DNA from: Hyphomicrobiales bacterium
GTDB lineage: Bacteria > Pseudomonadota > Alphaproteobacteria > Rhizobiales > Beijerinckiaceae
Length of the DNA: 49,851 nucleotides
Assembly (NCBI GenBank): GCA_026400535.1
Contig: JAPLOU010000021.1
Span: forward strand, 1 to 49,851
Direction of reading: 5' to 3'
Made by a program: the position numbers and the translations under genes. This document shows positions 1 through 7,796 of the stretch, in pieces. Numbering within the stretch: the first letter of the stretch is position 1; each line of letters starts with the position of its first letter. The notes beneath the pieces were generated by a model. The model ran no database searches. It had not been told where the DNA came from and was given only the letters and a program-made list of their open reading frames with translations.

Positions 1-212
<212 letters not shown>

Positions 213-240
213 TCAACTGCGCCGTGCGGCCGGCCGCGTC

Positions 241-672
241 TCAGCGCTGTGTCAACACCGCCGAGTCGGCTTGTGTCATCGTCATCGGAAGCCCGGAGCG
301 CACCAGTTCGGCGAAGCCCTCATTGGGCACCATGATGGTCAGGCAGTACAGGTTCTCGGCGCCCCTGTTCTCGACGATGTGGTCATGGCCCGGGCGCACC
401 AGAAAGGAATCGCCGGTCCGCATCGGGTGGCGCACGCCCTCACAGACTGATACGCCCTTGCCCTTCAGGACGAAGAACATTTCGTGGGCGTGTCCGTGAT
501 GGTGCAGCGGCGTCGATCCGCCAGGCTCAAACACCTCGATGAAGGCGTTGAACGGCACCTTGTCGCGGATCGGGTCGCAGATCATCGCCATGTAGTTCGT
601 ATCCGACGCTTTGATCCGGAAGGTTTCATAGTCGGCCGGAGTGCGCACAATCACCGGGTCGAGCGTGTCCAT
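241..672 (-). CDS. Small cupin-domain protein
   Basis: A 143-residue single-domain cupin. The metal-site pattern is visible as PLHHHGHAHEMFFVLKG (residues about 54-70) and, in the second cupin motif, GDSFLVRPGHDHIVEN. I chose the ATG at 672 because an AGGAG ribosome-binding site precedes it; a longer frame to 750 has no such site and gives a non-cupin N-terminus. Cupins of this size may be sugar or dicarbonyl isomerases, dioxygenases or ligand sensors. Its place between an ABC transporter ATPase and a GMC oxidoreductase in the inositol locus suggests a role in handling a sugar-like intermediate. The exact reaction is not readable from the sequence. Confidence 0.8.
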   Translation of the reverse strand: MDTLDPVIVRTPADYETFRIKASDTNYMAMICDPIRDKVPFNAFIEVFEPGGSTPLHHHGHAHEMFFVLKGKGVSVCEGVRHPMRTGDSFLVRPGHDHIVENRGAENLYCLTIMVPNEGFAELVRSGLPMTMTQADSAVLTQR

Positions 673-785
673 GGGAGCTCCTTGCTGAGAATGGGCCGTG
701 TTGCGGACAGGACGGCAAGCATGGCGCGTGCCATGACCGGGCCAGGCCATGGCCGGGCGTGGTCAACCACCCTGCCTGGAGCCGG

Positions 786-1739
786 TCAGGACGAGCCCCA
801 GGGAGCGTCGAGCGTATACTCCCAGGAATGGCCGAGATAGGCCCGCCGCTGGATGGTGAGCCGTCCGGCCGGATTCGGCAACAGGGTCAGCCGGTCCGGC
901 CTGAGCGCGAGCGCGGTCGCGTCAGGTGGCGAAGCGATCCGCCCGAGCTGCAGCGGAACGTCGCCCGCCATGAAGACTGTTCCCGCCTCGGTTTGCCCGA
1001 ACGCCCCCTCGATCAGGTTGGCTTCACCAATGAAGTCAGCCAGGAAACGGCTCTTCGGGCGCTCGTAGAGATCCTCCGGCGTTCCCTCCTGGGCGATCAC
1101 GGCGTTGTCCATGACGATGACCCTGTCGGAGACAGCCAGGGCCTCCTCCTGGTCGTGGGTGACATAGAGCACGGTCAGGCCCAGCCGCTGCTGCAGGTCG
1201 CGGATGTCGTCGCGCACCTTGCGGCGCAACTTGGCATCGAGATTGGACAGCGGCTCGTCGAAGAGCAGCACGCGCGGCTCGAGCACGATGGCGCGTGCGA
1301 CCGCCACGCGCTGCTGCTGGCCGCCCGACAACTCCGACGGCAGACGCCCCTCGAAGCCTGACAGTCCGACAAGGCCGAGTTTCTCGCGGGCCATGGCTTC
1401 CGCATCGCGGCGCTTCGCCCCAGACGCCAGCGGCCCATACATCACGTTGTCGAGCACGCTCAGATGCGGGAACAGCGCATAGCTCTGGAACACCATCGAG
1501 ACATCGCGCTCGGCGGCCCCCAGCCGCGTCACGTCCTCGTCGCCGATGCGGATGGCACCACTGGTGGCGAGTTCCAGCCCGGCGACGAGGCGCAGCGTCG
1601 TGGTCTTGCCGCAGCCCGAGGGGCCGAGCAGCGTCACCAGCGTCCCCGCCGCGACCTCGAAGGAGACGCCGCGGACCGCGCCGACCTTGCCGTAATACTT
1701 GGAGACATCCGTGAACGTGACGGAGGCGGCGCGGGACAT
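786..1739 (-). CDS. ABC importer ATP-binding protein (FbpC/PotA type)
   Basis: A 317-residue ATPase that powers the importer encoded just upstream. It shows Walker A GPSGCGKTT (about residues 39-47), the Q-loop in MVFQSYALFP, the signature LSGGQQQRVAVARA, Walker B VLLFDEPLSNLD and the H-loop in YVTHDQEEA. A C-terminal TOBE-like region follows but stops early: about 317 residues against the usual 340-370, so the regulatory tail is short. Its start ATG overlaps the permease stop by one base (TGATG), indicating translational coupling. The family moves ferric iron, polyamines, phosphonates or sugar phosphates. The iol context favours a phosphorylated polyol (inference). Confidence 0.93.
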   Translation of the reverse strand: MSRAASVTFTDVSKYYGKVGAVRGVSFEVAAGTLVTLLGPSGCGKTTTLRLVAGLELATSGAIRIGDEDVTRLGAAERDVSMVFQSYALFPHLSVLDNVMYGPLASGAKRRDAEAMAREKLGLVGLSGFEGRLPSELSGGQQQRVAVARAIVLEPRVLLFDEPLSNLDAKLRRKVRDDIRDLQQRLGLTVLYVTHDQEEALAVSDRVIVMDNAVIAQEGTPEDLYERPKSRFLADFIGEANLIEGAFGQTEAGTVFMAGDVPLQLGRIASPPDATALALRPDRLTLLPNPAGRLTIQRRAYLGHSWEYTLDAPWGSS

Positions 1740-3865
1740 CAACGGGCTCCGGTGGTGAGGGGGCTGGCTGTCACGTTCCGGCGGCCGAGCTTGCGCTCGC
1801 CGACCATCATCTGGATGCCGATGACGACCGCGAGCATGAACATGATCAGCAGGGACGAGTAGGCGATGGCCAGTGGATACTCGCCGGCCTCGACCCGGTT
1901 GACGATGTAGGCCGTGGCCATGTTGTAGCGGGCTGTGACCAGAAAGATGATGGCGCTGACCGCGGTCATCGCATGCACGAAGGAGAAGACCAGCGTGGCG
2001 ATGATCGCGGGCTTCAGCAGTGGCAGTGTCACGCGCCGGACAGTGTATCCGGTGGACGCCCCGAGTGTGGTCGAGGCCTCGTCCAGCGACGTGTCGATCT
2101 GGCTCAGCGCCGCGATGCCGGCCCTGACACCGACCGGCATGTTGCGGAACACAAAGCAGATGATCAGGATCAGGCCCGTGCCCGTGATCTCGATCGGCGG
2201 CACATTGAAGGCGACGATGTAGGCGACGCCGATCACGGTGCCCGGGATGGCAAAGGCCAGCATCGTGACGAACTCGAAGGTTCGTTTGCCGACGAAGTCG
2301 TGCCGCGACAGGACATAGGCTGTCAGGATGCCAATCAGGGCCGTGATCGGTGCGGCCACGGCCGAGACCATCACGGTGACAAAGAACGAATCCCAGGCCG
2401 AGCCCGAGAAAAACAGGCCACGCTCGGTCCACTCGATCTTGAAGCCTGTCAGGATATGGCGCCAGGTCGGGTCCATCACACCGCGACCAATGTCGGTGAC
2501 GAAGCCGCCGACGATGATGATCCCGTAGATCGCCACCGTCATGACGATCCATGGCACCACCACGCCCAGGGACGCGAGGCGCACGCCGCTCGGAAGCGGC
2601 AGCGGCACGCCGTTGTCGCCTTTGCCGGTCACGGTGACGTAGGACCTCTTGCCAAGCCAGACCATCTGCATCCAGAACGCCGACAAGGTCAGCGCCAGCA
2701 GGATCAACGCCAGCACCGCTGCCCGGCCCGGGTCGTGCTGCGCGCCGGCGACTGCAAAGAAGATCTTGGTCGACAGCACCTCGAAGGACCCGCCGAGCAC
2801 GAGCGGATTGCCGAAATCGGCCAGGCTCTCGACAAATCCGAGCAGGAAGGAGGCGGCGATGGCTGGCCGCAGCAGCGGGAAGGTCACGGTCCGGAAGGTG
2901 TGCCAGCGGCTGGCACGGAGGGTCTGCGCGGCTTCCTCCAGCGATGGTGCGATGCCCTGCAGCGCCCCGCGCAGCATCAGGTAGGACAGCGGCGTCTGCG
3001 ACAGCACCTGTGCGATCAGCACGCCGGACAGGCCGTAGATCCAGCGCGACCGCGGGATATTGAACCAGGTATCGAGAAAGCTGGTGACGATGCCCGTCCG
3101 CCCGAACAGCACCACCAGCGCCAGCGCGATGACGAAGGGAGGCGTGATGATCGGCAGGATCGAGAGGGCGTCGAACAGCCGCGTGTTCGTCATGCCGCCA
3201 CGCTGCGCCAGCAGCGCGAAGGCCAGCCCGAGAAAGGTGGCGATCGCTCCGCTCAGGACCCCGAGAATCACGGTGTTCGCCACAACGCCGCAACTGGCGT
3301 TGGCGGTCAGGCAGGCCAGGGACCAGATGTCGGGCGCCGACAGGCGCGTTGCGGTCAACCCAAGGTCAAGGGCGCCGGACTTGTCGAGGAAGGCGCTGGC
3401 CAGCACTTTCGCCACCGGAAAGAACACGAACAGAAGCACTGTCGCCAGAATCGAGACGGTGGTGGTGGCGACCCAGCGGTCGGCCTTGAAGGCCCCGCAG
3501 GCCGCAAAGCCGCGCGAGAGAAGAACGATCAGCGCCGCAGCTGCGACTGCGGCGCCGATCCCCAGGGGCAAGGCCGGCCGGCCACTGAACAGGCCTGGCA
3601 AGAAGCCGTAGCCCAGCAGTGCCGCAAGCCCGAAGACGGCAACGCCGGTTCGCGCCGGCCCTGTCCCGACGCCGCGCCTGCCGAGGACGCCGCAAGCCAG
3701 CGCGGCGAGGACCGGCAGCGCAATCGGCCATCGTCCGTCCAGTACCCAGGCGATGCCCGGCCTCAGATCGCCGACAAAGGCCCAGGGCAGCACGAGAAAG
3801 GCGACGCCGGCGGCAATGGCTGCGGCCATGTCGAGCGTGCCGCGGTCGGCGGAACGCCTGCGCAT
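1739..3865 (-). CDS. Fused double-domain ABC importer permease (FbpB/AfuB type)
   Basis: A 708-residue inner-membrane protein with two binding-protein-dependent transport permease domains in one chain. An N-terminal block of hydrophobic segments (about residues 12-140) precedes the first permease domain. Two EAA-type coupling loops can be seen: LEEAAQTLRASRWHTFRTVTF in the first half and LDEASTTLGASTGYTVRRVTL in the second. These are the sites that dock on the ATPase. Such fusions are typical of the FbpB/AfuB branch, so one chain probably supplies both halves of the pore. The gene lies between its binding protein (29 bases upstream) and its ATPase (one-base overlap). Confidence 0.93.
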   Translation of the reverse strand: MRRRSADRGTLDMAAAIAAGVAFLVLPWAFVGDLRPGIAWVLDGRWPIALPVLAALACGVLGRRGVGTGPARTGVAVFGLAALLGYGFLPGLFSGRPALPLGIGAAVAAAALIVLLSRGFAACGAFKADRWVATTTVSILATVLLFVFFPVAKVLASAFLDKSGALDLGLTATRLSAPDIWSLACLTANASCGVVANTVILGVLSGAIATFLGLAFALLAQRGGMTNTRLFDALSILPIITPPFVIALALVVLFGRTGIVTSFLDTWFNIPRSRWIYGLSGVLIAQVLSQTPLSYLMLRGALQGIAPSLEEAAQTLRASRWHTFRTVTFPLLRPAIAASFLLGFVESLADFGNPLVLGGSFEVLSTKIFFAVAGAQHDPGRAAVLALILLALTLSAFWMQMVWLGKRSYVTVTGKGDNGVPLPLPSGVRLASLGVVVPWIVMTVAIYGIIIVGGFVTDIGRGVMDPTWRHILTGFKIEWTERGLFFSGSAWDSFFVTVMVSAVAAPITALIGILTAYVLSRHDFVGKRTFEFVTMLAFAIPGTVIGVAYIVAFNVPPIEITGTGLILIICFVFRNMPVGVRAGIAALSQIDTSLDEASTTLGASTGYTVRRVTLPLLKPAIIATLVFSFVHAMTAVSAIIFLVTARYNMATAYIVNRVEAGEYPLAIAYSSLLIMFMLAVVIGIQMMVGERKLGRRNVTASPLTTGAR

Positions 3866-3894
3866 CAGGTCAGGGTCCGCTTATGCCGGCAGCC

Positions 3895-4941
3895 TCAGCG
3901 GCGGGGCGCGTTGCGGACGTCTGCATCCCAGCGCGCCAGCAGGCGCGTGCGTTCTGCCGATGAGCCGAACTTGGCGAAATCGTAGTCGATCAGCTTGATG
4001 TCGGCGAGGTTGGGCGATTGCGGCGGCACCTTCGACGCTGAATGTGACGGCACCTGAAACGAGTTGGCCTCGATCGCCAGCGCCTGGGCTTCCGGCGTCA
4101 GGGCCCAGTCGTAGAAGCGCTTGGCGTTCGCCATGTTGCGTGCGCCCCTGATGATCGACATCGAGCCGATCTCGTAGCCGGTGCCCTCGCAGGGCGCGAC
4201 GATCTTCACCGGAGCGCCGGCGATCGCCTGCGTGACCGCGTCGTGCAGGAAAGTGATGCCGATCAGGCTTTCTCCCGTGGCGACGGCGCGGGCGGGCGCA
4301 GCGCCCGAGCGGGTGTACTGGTTCACGTTGCGGTGCATGGCGCGCATGAACTCGAAGGCCTTCTCCTCGCCCATCAGCTGTACCAGCGTCGCCACCTTGG
4401 TGTAGGCGGTGCCCGACGAGTTCGGATCGGCGACCTGAACCTCGTCGCGATACTCGGGCTTGGCGAGATCCGCCCAGCAGGCCGGGGCTGGCAGGTTGCG
4501 GCGCTGCAGTTGCTGGGTGTTGTACGAGTAGCCGAGGGCGCCGGCATAGATGCCGACGGTCTTGAAGCCCGACTGCTCGGCCTGCTTGCGCGCCCATGGC
4601 AGCAATTGTGCCAGCGCCGGCGACTGATAGGGCTCGGAGAGGTTTTCTTCCGCCGCCTGCAGATGCGGATCGCCCGTACCGCCCCACCAGATGTCGCCGC
4701 GCGGATTGGCCGCTTCCGCCTTGATCTGCGCGTAGGTCTCGCCGGATGACTTGCGCGTCATCGACACCTTGATGCCGGTCGAACGCTCGAAGGCCTGCAT
4801 CATCGGGCGGCACCATTCCTCCTGCACGGAGCAGTAGACGGTGAGCTCGCCCTGGGCAGCGGCAGGGCCGGCTGCGGCGCCAAGGCCGAGCAGGCACGCA
4901 AAGCCAAGGGCAATCTGGCGAACGGACAGGGGGATCGTCAT
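3895..4941 (-). CDS. Periplasmic substrate-binding protein (FbpA/AfuA type)
   Basis: A 348-residue family 1 extracellular solute-binding protein. The ATG at 4941 gives a signal peptide with a hydrophobic core and a likely cut after AAGPAAAQ, so the mature protein begins GELTVYCSVQEEW. An ABC permease and ATPase follow directly, which makes it the capture component. The mature start and the segment GDIWWGGTGDPH match the Fbp/Afu branch. Members classed as iron binders in that branch include AfuA proteins that bind hexose phosphates. Being beside an inositol-phosphatase-family gene and iolG, it may bind an inositol phosphate or similar polyol phosphate (inference); ferric iron is the main alternative. 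Confidence 0.9.
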   Translation of the reverse strand: MTIPLSVRQIALGFACLLGLGAAAGPAAAQGELTVYCSVQEEWCRPMMQAFERSTGIKVSMTRKSSGETYAQIKAEAANPRGDIWWGGTGDPHLQAAEENLSEPYQSPALAQLLPWARKQAEQSGFKTVGIYAGALGYSYNTQQLQRRNLPAPACWADLAKPEYRDEVQVADPNSSGTAYTKVATLVQLMGEEKAFEFMRAMHRNVNQYTRSGAAPARAVATGESLIGITFLHDAVTQAIAGAPVKIVAPCEGTGYEIGSMSIIRGARNMANAKRFYDWALTPEAQALAIEANSFQVPSHSASKVPPQSPNLADIKLIDYDFAKFGSSAERTRLLARWDADVRNAPRR

Positions 4942-5006
4942 GATGGCTGTTTCTCCCGGAAGACGTCTTTCGTTGCAGACATTGTTCGCTGTCCTGCGAA
5001 CGGCTG

Positions 5007-5825
5007 TCAATCAGCGGGATGTGCCACATGCGCGATTCCGCTGGCTGCGTACATGACGTCCCAGAGAGCTGGCGTGCTGACCAGGATCGGATTGCCGTTC
5101 AGCACCCAGTCACCGCTGCAGAAATCATTGATCCGCGCGCCCGCTTCGGACGCGATCACGAGCCCGGCCACGACATCCCAGGCATTGATGTGCAGTTCGC
5201 CATAGGCATCGGTCCGGCCGATCGCGACATGGGCGACGCCCAGCGCGCCCGACGCACTGCGCTTGATGCTCGCTCCCGCCGCGTTGAGCCGCGCCAGCGC
5301 CTCCAGATAAGGAGCATAGGGCAGCCGGGGCGACCAGCCGAATTCCACCGTGGCCCGGCGCATGTCGGTGGTGGGCGCGACGTTGATCGCCTTGCCGTTC
5401 ATCGTTGCGCCGTGCCCGCGCCGTGCCAGGTAGGTTTCGCCAAGCGCCGCCGCGTGGATGATCCCAAGCTCCGGCACGCCCTTCGCCACGAAGCCGATCG
5501 AGACGCACCATTGCCGGTCGCCGCGCGCGAAATTGGCTGTTCCATCGATCGGATCGATGATCCAGAGCCGGTCGGCGTTGGCCCCTCCCATTTCCTCGCC
5601 CATCACCATGTCGCCCGGGAAGCTTTCGGCGATCCGTCTGCGGAACAGCGCCTCGACAGCACCGTCAGCCGCCGTCAGGAAATCCTGGAAGCCCTTCGTG
5701 GTCGTGCCGAGCGAGGCCTGGTCATTGAAGTATCCCATCGCCAGATGGCCGAGTTCGACGGCAATGCCGGACAGGGCCTGGAACCGCGCGCTGAGCGCCG
5801 CGTCGGACAGCGGATTCATGGTCAT
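5007..5825 (-). CDS. Inositol monophosphatase family protein
   Basis: A 272-residue Mg-dependent phosphatase of the IMPase/SuhB/HisN family. The metal-site elements are present: GEEMGG (about residues 76-81), WIIDPIDGTANF (about 88-99) and the C-terminal WDVVAG. IMPases release phosphate from inositol phosphates; relatives act on histidinol phosphate, PAP or fructose bisphosphate. It starts 15 bases after iolG and is followed 65 bases later by the ABC importer genes on the same strand. This suggests it dephosphorylates the imported substrate before IolG oxidises it (inference). A second in-frame ATG lies two codons in (5819); neither start has a strong ribosome-binding site. Confidence 0.93.
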   Translation of the reverse strand: MTMNPLSDAALSARFQALSGIAVELGHLAMGYFNDQASLGTTTKGFQDFLTAADGAVEALFRRRIAESFPGDMVMGEEMGGANADRLWIIDPIDGTANFARGDRQWCVSIGFVAKGVPELGIIHAAALGETYLARRGHGATMNGKAINVAPTTDMRRATVEFGWSPRLPYAPYLEALARLNAAGASIKRSASGALGVAHVAIGRTDAYGELHINAWDVVAGLVIASEAGARINDFCSGDWVLNGNPILVSTPALWDVMYAASGIAHVAHPAD

Positions 5826-5840
5826 GGCGGGGGTCCGGAC

Positions 5841-6833
5841 TTACAGGCTAAGGCGCACCGGCTGCCCGGTCAGGTGGGAATGGGTTGCGGCGTCTGCCAG
5901 GAGTTGGGCTTTCAGGCCATCCTCGCCCGACGGGGAGGGTGGCGTGCCCGCCGCGACCGATGTCAGGAAATGATCGAGTTCCGCGCGGTAGGCTGCGGCA
6001 TAGCGCTCCAGAAAAAACGGCAGCACCGGATCGGCCAGAAAGCCCTGGCCGGTCGCGACCTCGACGGTGCTGGTCGGCACATTCTGCGCCCGCACCATGC
6101 CGAGGCTGCCATGCACCTCGAAACGCTGGTCGTAGCCGTAGCTGGCCCGCCGCGAATTGGTGATCTGCGCAATCGTGCCGGTGGCCGTCTTGAGCAAGAC
6201 CGCGGCGGTGTCCACATCGCCGGCTTGACCGATGCGCCGATCGACAAGGCATGAGCCGACGGCGTGAACCTCGACGGGTTCTTCGGCCAGCAGGAAGCGC
6301 GCCATGTCGAGATCATGGATCATCATGTCGCGGAACAAACCGCCGGAGCGCGCCACATAGCTGGCCGGTGGCGGCGACGGATCGCGCGAGATGATGCTGA
6401 CCAACTCCACGGTGCCGATCACGCCAGCGGAAATGCGCCGCCGGGCCTCCGCAAAATGCGGATCGAACCGCCGGTTGAAGCCGATCATCAGCGGCAGGCC
6501 GGCATGCGCCACCACTGTGAGACAGGCCCTGATCCGGTCCGACGACAGGTCGACCGGCTTCTCGCAGAACACGGCCTTGCCTGCCGTAACGGCGGCCTCG
6601 ATGAGGTCGGCATGGGTATCGGTCGGCGTGCAAATCAGGACGGCGTCGATAGCGCGATCCTGGATGACAGCCTCGACGCTGGCAGCCTTCGCGCCCAGTT
6701 CCGTCGCCAGTGCGAGGCAGGCGTCCGGCAGCGTGTCGGCCACGGCCAGCAGTCTGGCCTTGCTTGATGCGGCGACATTGCGACCATGGATCTGGCCGAT
6801 GCGGCCCGCTCCCAGCAACCCGACCCTGACCAC
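5841..6833 (-). CDS. iolG: Inositol 2-dehydrogenase-like Gfo/Idh/MocA oxidoreductase
   Basis: A 330-residue NAD-dependent dehydrogenase that would oxidise myo-inositol to 2-keto-myo-inositol, the first step of inositol breakdown. The N-terminal Rossmann fold shows GLLGAGRIGQIHGRN. The family lysine is in CEKPVDLS, followed by GFNRRFDP. The catalytic region GGLFRDMMIHDLDMARFL (about residues 164-181) matches the IolG signature. The start is GTG at 6833, with GGGAG seven bases upstream. It heads the leftward operon and diverges from the SDR-iolC-iolD-iolE-iolB operon. Other Gfo/Idh members act on scyllo-inositol or other sugars, but the surrounding iol genes make this assignment strong. Confidence 0.92.
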   Translation of the reverse strand: MVRVGLLGAGRIGQIHGRNVAASSKARLLAVADTLPDACLALATELGAKAASVEAVIQDRAIDAVLICTPTDTHADLIEAAVTAGKAVFCEKPVDLSSDRIRACLTVVAHAGLPLMIGFNRRFDPHFAEARRRISAGVIGTVELVSIISRDPSPPPASYVARSGGLFRDMMIHDLDMARFLLAEEPVEVHAVGSCLVDRRIGQAGDVDTAAVLLKTATGTIAQITNSRRASYGYDQRFEVHGSLGMVRAQNVPTSTVEVATGQGFLADPVLPFFLERYAAAYRAELDHFLTSVAAGTPPSPSGEDGLKAQLLADAATHSHLTGQPVRLSL

Positions 6834-6980
6834 GCTTGTACTCCCCGGCAGGCCATTTTGATTTGTTGGCTACATATCATGCTTTGATCTTGAACCTAGC
6901 TTCTGATTTGATTGATGCAAGGGGTACGCACGGCAAGCCGGTTTGGCAGCCATGGGTCCAGCGGGGGGGAGGCAGGCACG
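6834..6980. promoter_or_regulatory. Divergent promoter region between the two inositol operons
   Basis: This 147-base gap separates iolG (leftward) from the SDR gene (rightward), so it must hold both promoters. It is much richer in A and T than its surroundings from about 6855 to 6920. The heptamer TGATTTG occurs twice in direct orientation, at 6859-6865 and 6904-6910, 45 bases apart, with further TTGAT-like half sites between. That spacing is near four helical turns and could be an operator pair. I could not fix a convincing -35/-10 pair for either direction. Confidence 0.5.
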
Positions 6981-7787
6981 ATGGCGGAGGCAGGTCCACG
7001 CCTTGATGGCAAGGTCGCGGTGGTGACGGGCGGCACGCAGGGGCTGGGCGAGGCGATTGCCACGCACTTTGCCCGCATCGGCGCCGCCGGCGTGGTCATC
7101 TGCGGGCGCAACACCGTCCACGGCGAGGCGGTCCGTGCGCGTCTGGCTGGCCTTGGCGCGGATGCGGTGTTCGTGCCAGCCGATCTGGCGCATGTCGATC
7201 AGGCCCGGGCCGTGGTGCGCGCGGCTGATTCGCGCTTCGGCAAGGTCGATGTGCTGGTCAACGCCGCCGGGCTGACCGATCGCGGCGACATTCTCGACAC
7301 GACCCAGGAGCGCTTCGACGAACTGTTCGATGTCAACGTGCGGGCCCCGTTTTTCCTCATACAGGAAGCCGCGCGCATCATGATACGCAACAGGTCGCCC
7401 GGTTCGGTCATCAACATCCAGTCGATGTCGGCCCATGGTGGCCAGCCCTTCCTGAGCGCCTACTCGACCAGCAAGGGCGCGCTGGCGACGCTGACGCGCA
7501 ATGTTGCCCATTCTCTCGTCAGGCACCGCATCAGGGTCAACGGCCTCAACATCGGCTGGATGCACACGCCCGGCGAGGAGCGTGTCATGCGGACCTACCA
7601 TGGCGCCAGGGACGGCTGGCTCGAGGAGGCGGTCAGGGACAGGCCCTTCGGTCGACTGATCGACCCTGCCGAGGTCGCCCGGGCCTGCGGCTATCTGGCG
7701 TCGGGCGAATCGGGGCTGATGACCGGCGCCAACATCGACTTCGACCAGACGGTCGTTGGCGTTGGCGCCGCCCCCCTGGTTCCGTGA
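6981..7787 (+). CDS. SDR-family NAD(P)-dependent oxidoreductase in the iol operon
   Basis: A 268-residue classical short-chain dehydrogenase. It has the cofactor motif TGGTQGLGEA (about residues 18-27), NAAG in the fourth strand and the catalytic residues in SMSAHGGQPFLSAYSTSKGA (Ser, Tyr, Lys). The ATG at 6981 has GGGGGAGG about eight bases upstream; the longer frame from 6912 adds an unrelated leader. It is the first gene of the rightward operon, nine bases before iolC. Such SDRs in iol loci may oxidise another inositol stereoisomer or a methylated inositol product, feeding the IolE step. That substrate role is inferred. Confidence 0.9.
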   Translation: MAEAGPRLDGKVAVVTGGTQGLGEAIATHFARIGAAGVVICGRNTVHGEAVRARLAGLGADAVFVPADLAHVDQARAVVRAADSRFGKVDVLVNAAGLTDRGDILDTTQERFDELFDVNVRAPFFLIQEAARIMIRNRSPGSVINIQSMSAHGGQPFLSAYSTSKGALATLTRNVAHSLVRHRIRVNGLNIGWMHTPGEERVMRTYHGARDGWLEEAVRDRPFGRLIDPAEVARACGYLASGESGLMTGANIDFDQTVVGVGAAPLVP

Positions 7788-7796
7788 GGTCGCGCG

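Noticed and set aside
1973..3985. Very long rightward open frame opposite the permease gene
   Set aside because: Composition is Arg/Gln/Asp/Gly-rich with no domain pattern. It is the antisense shadow of the double permease, as are similar long frames opposite iolC and iolD.
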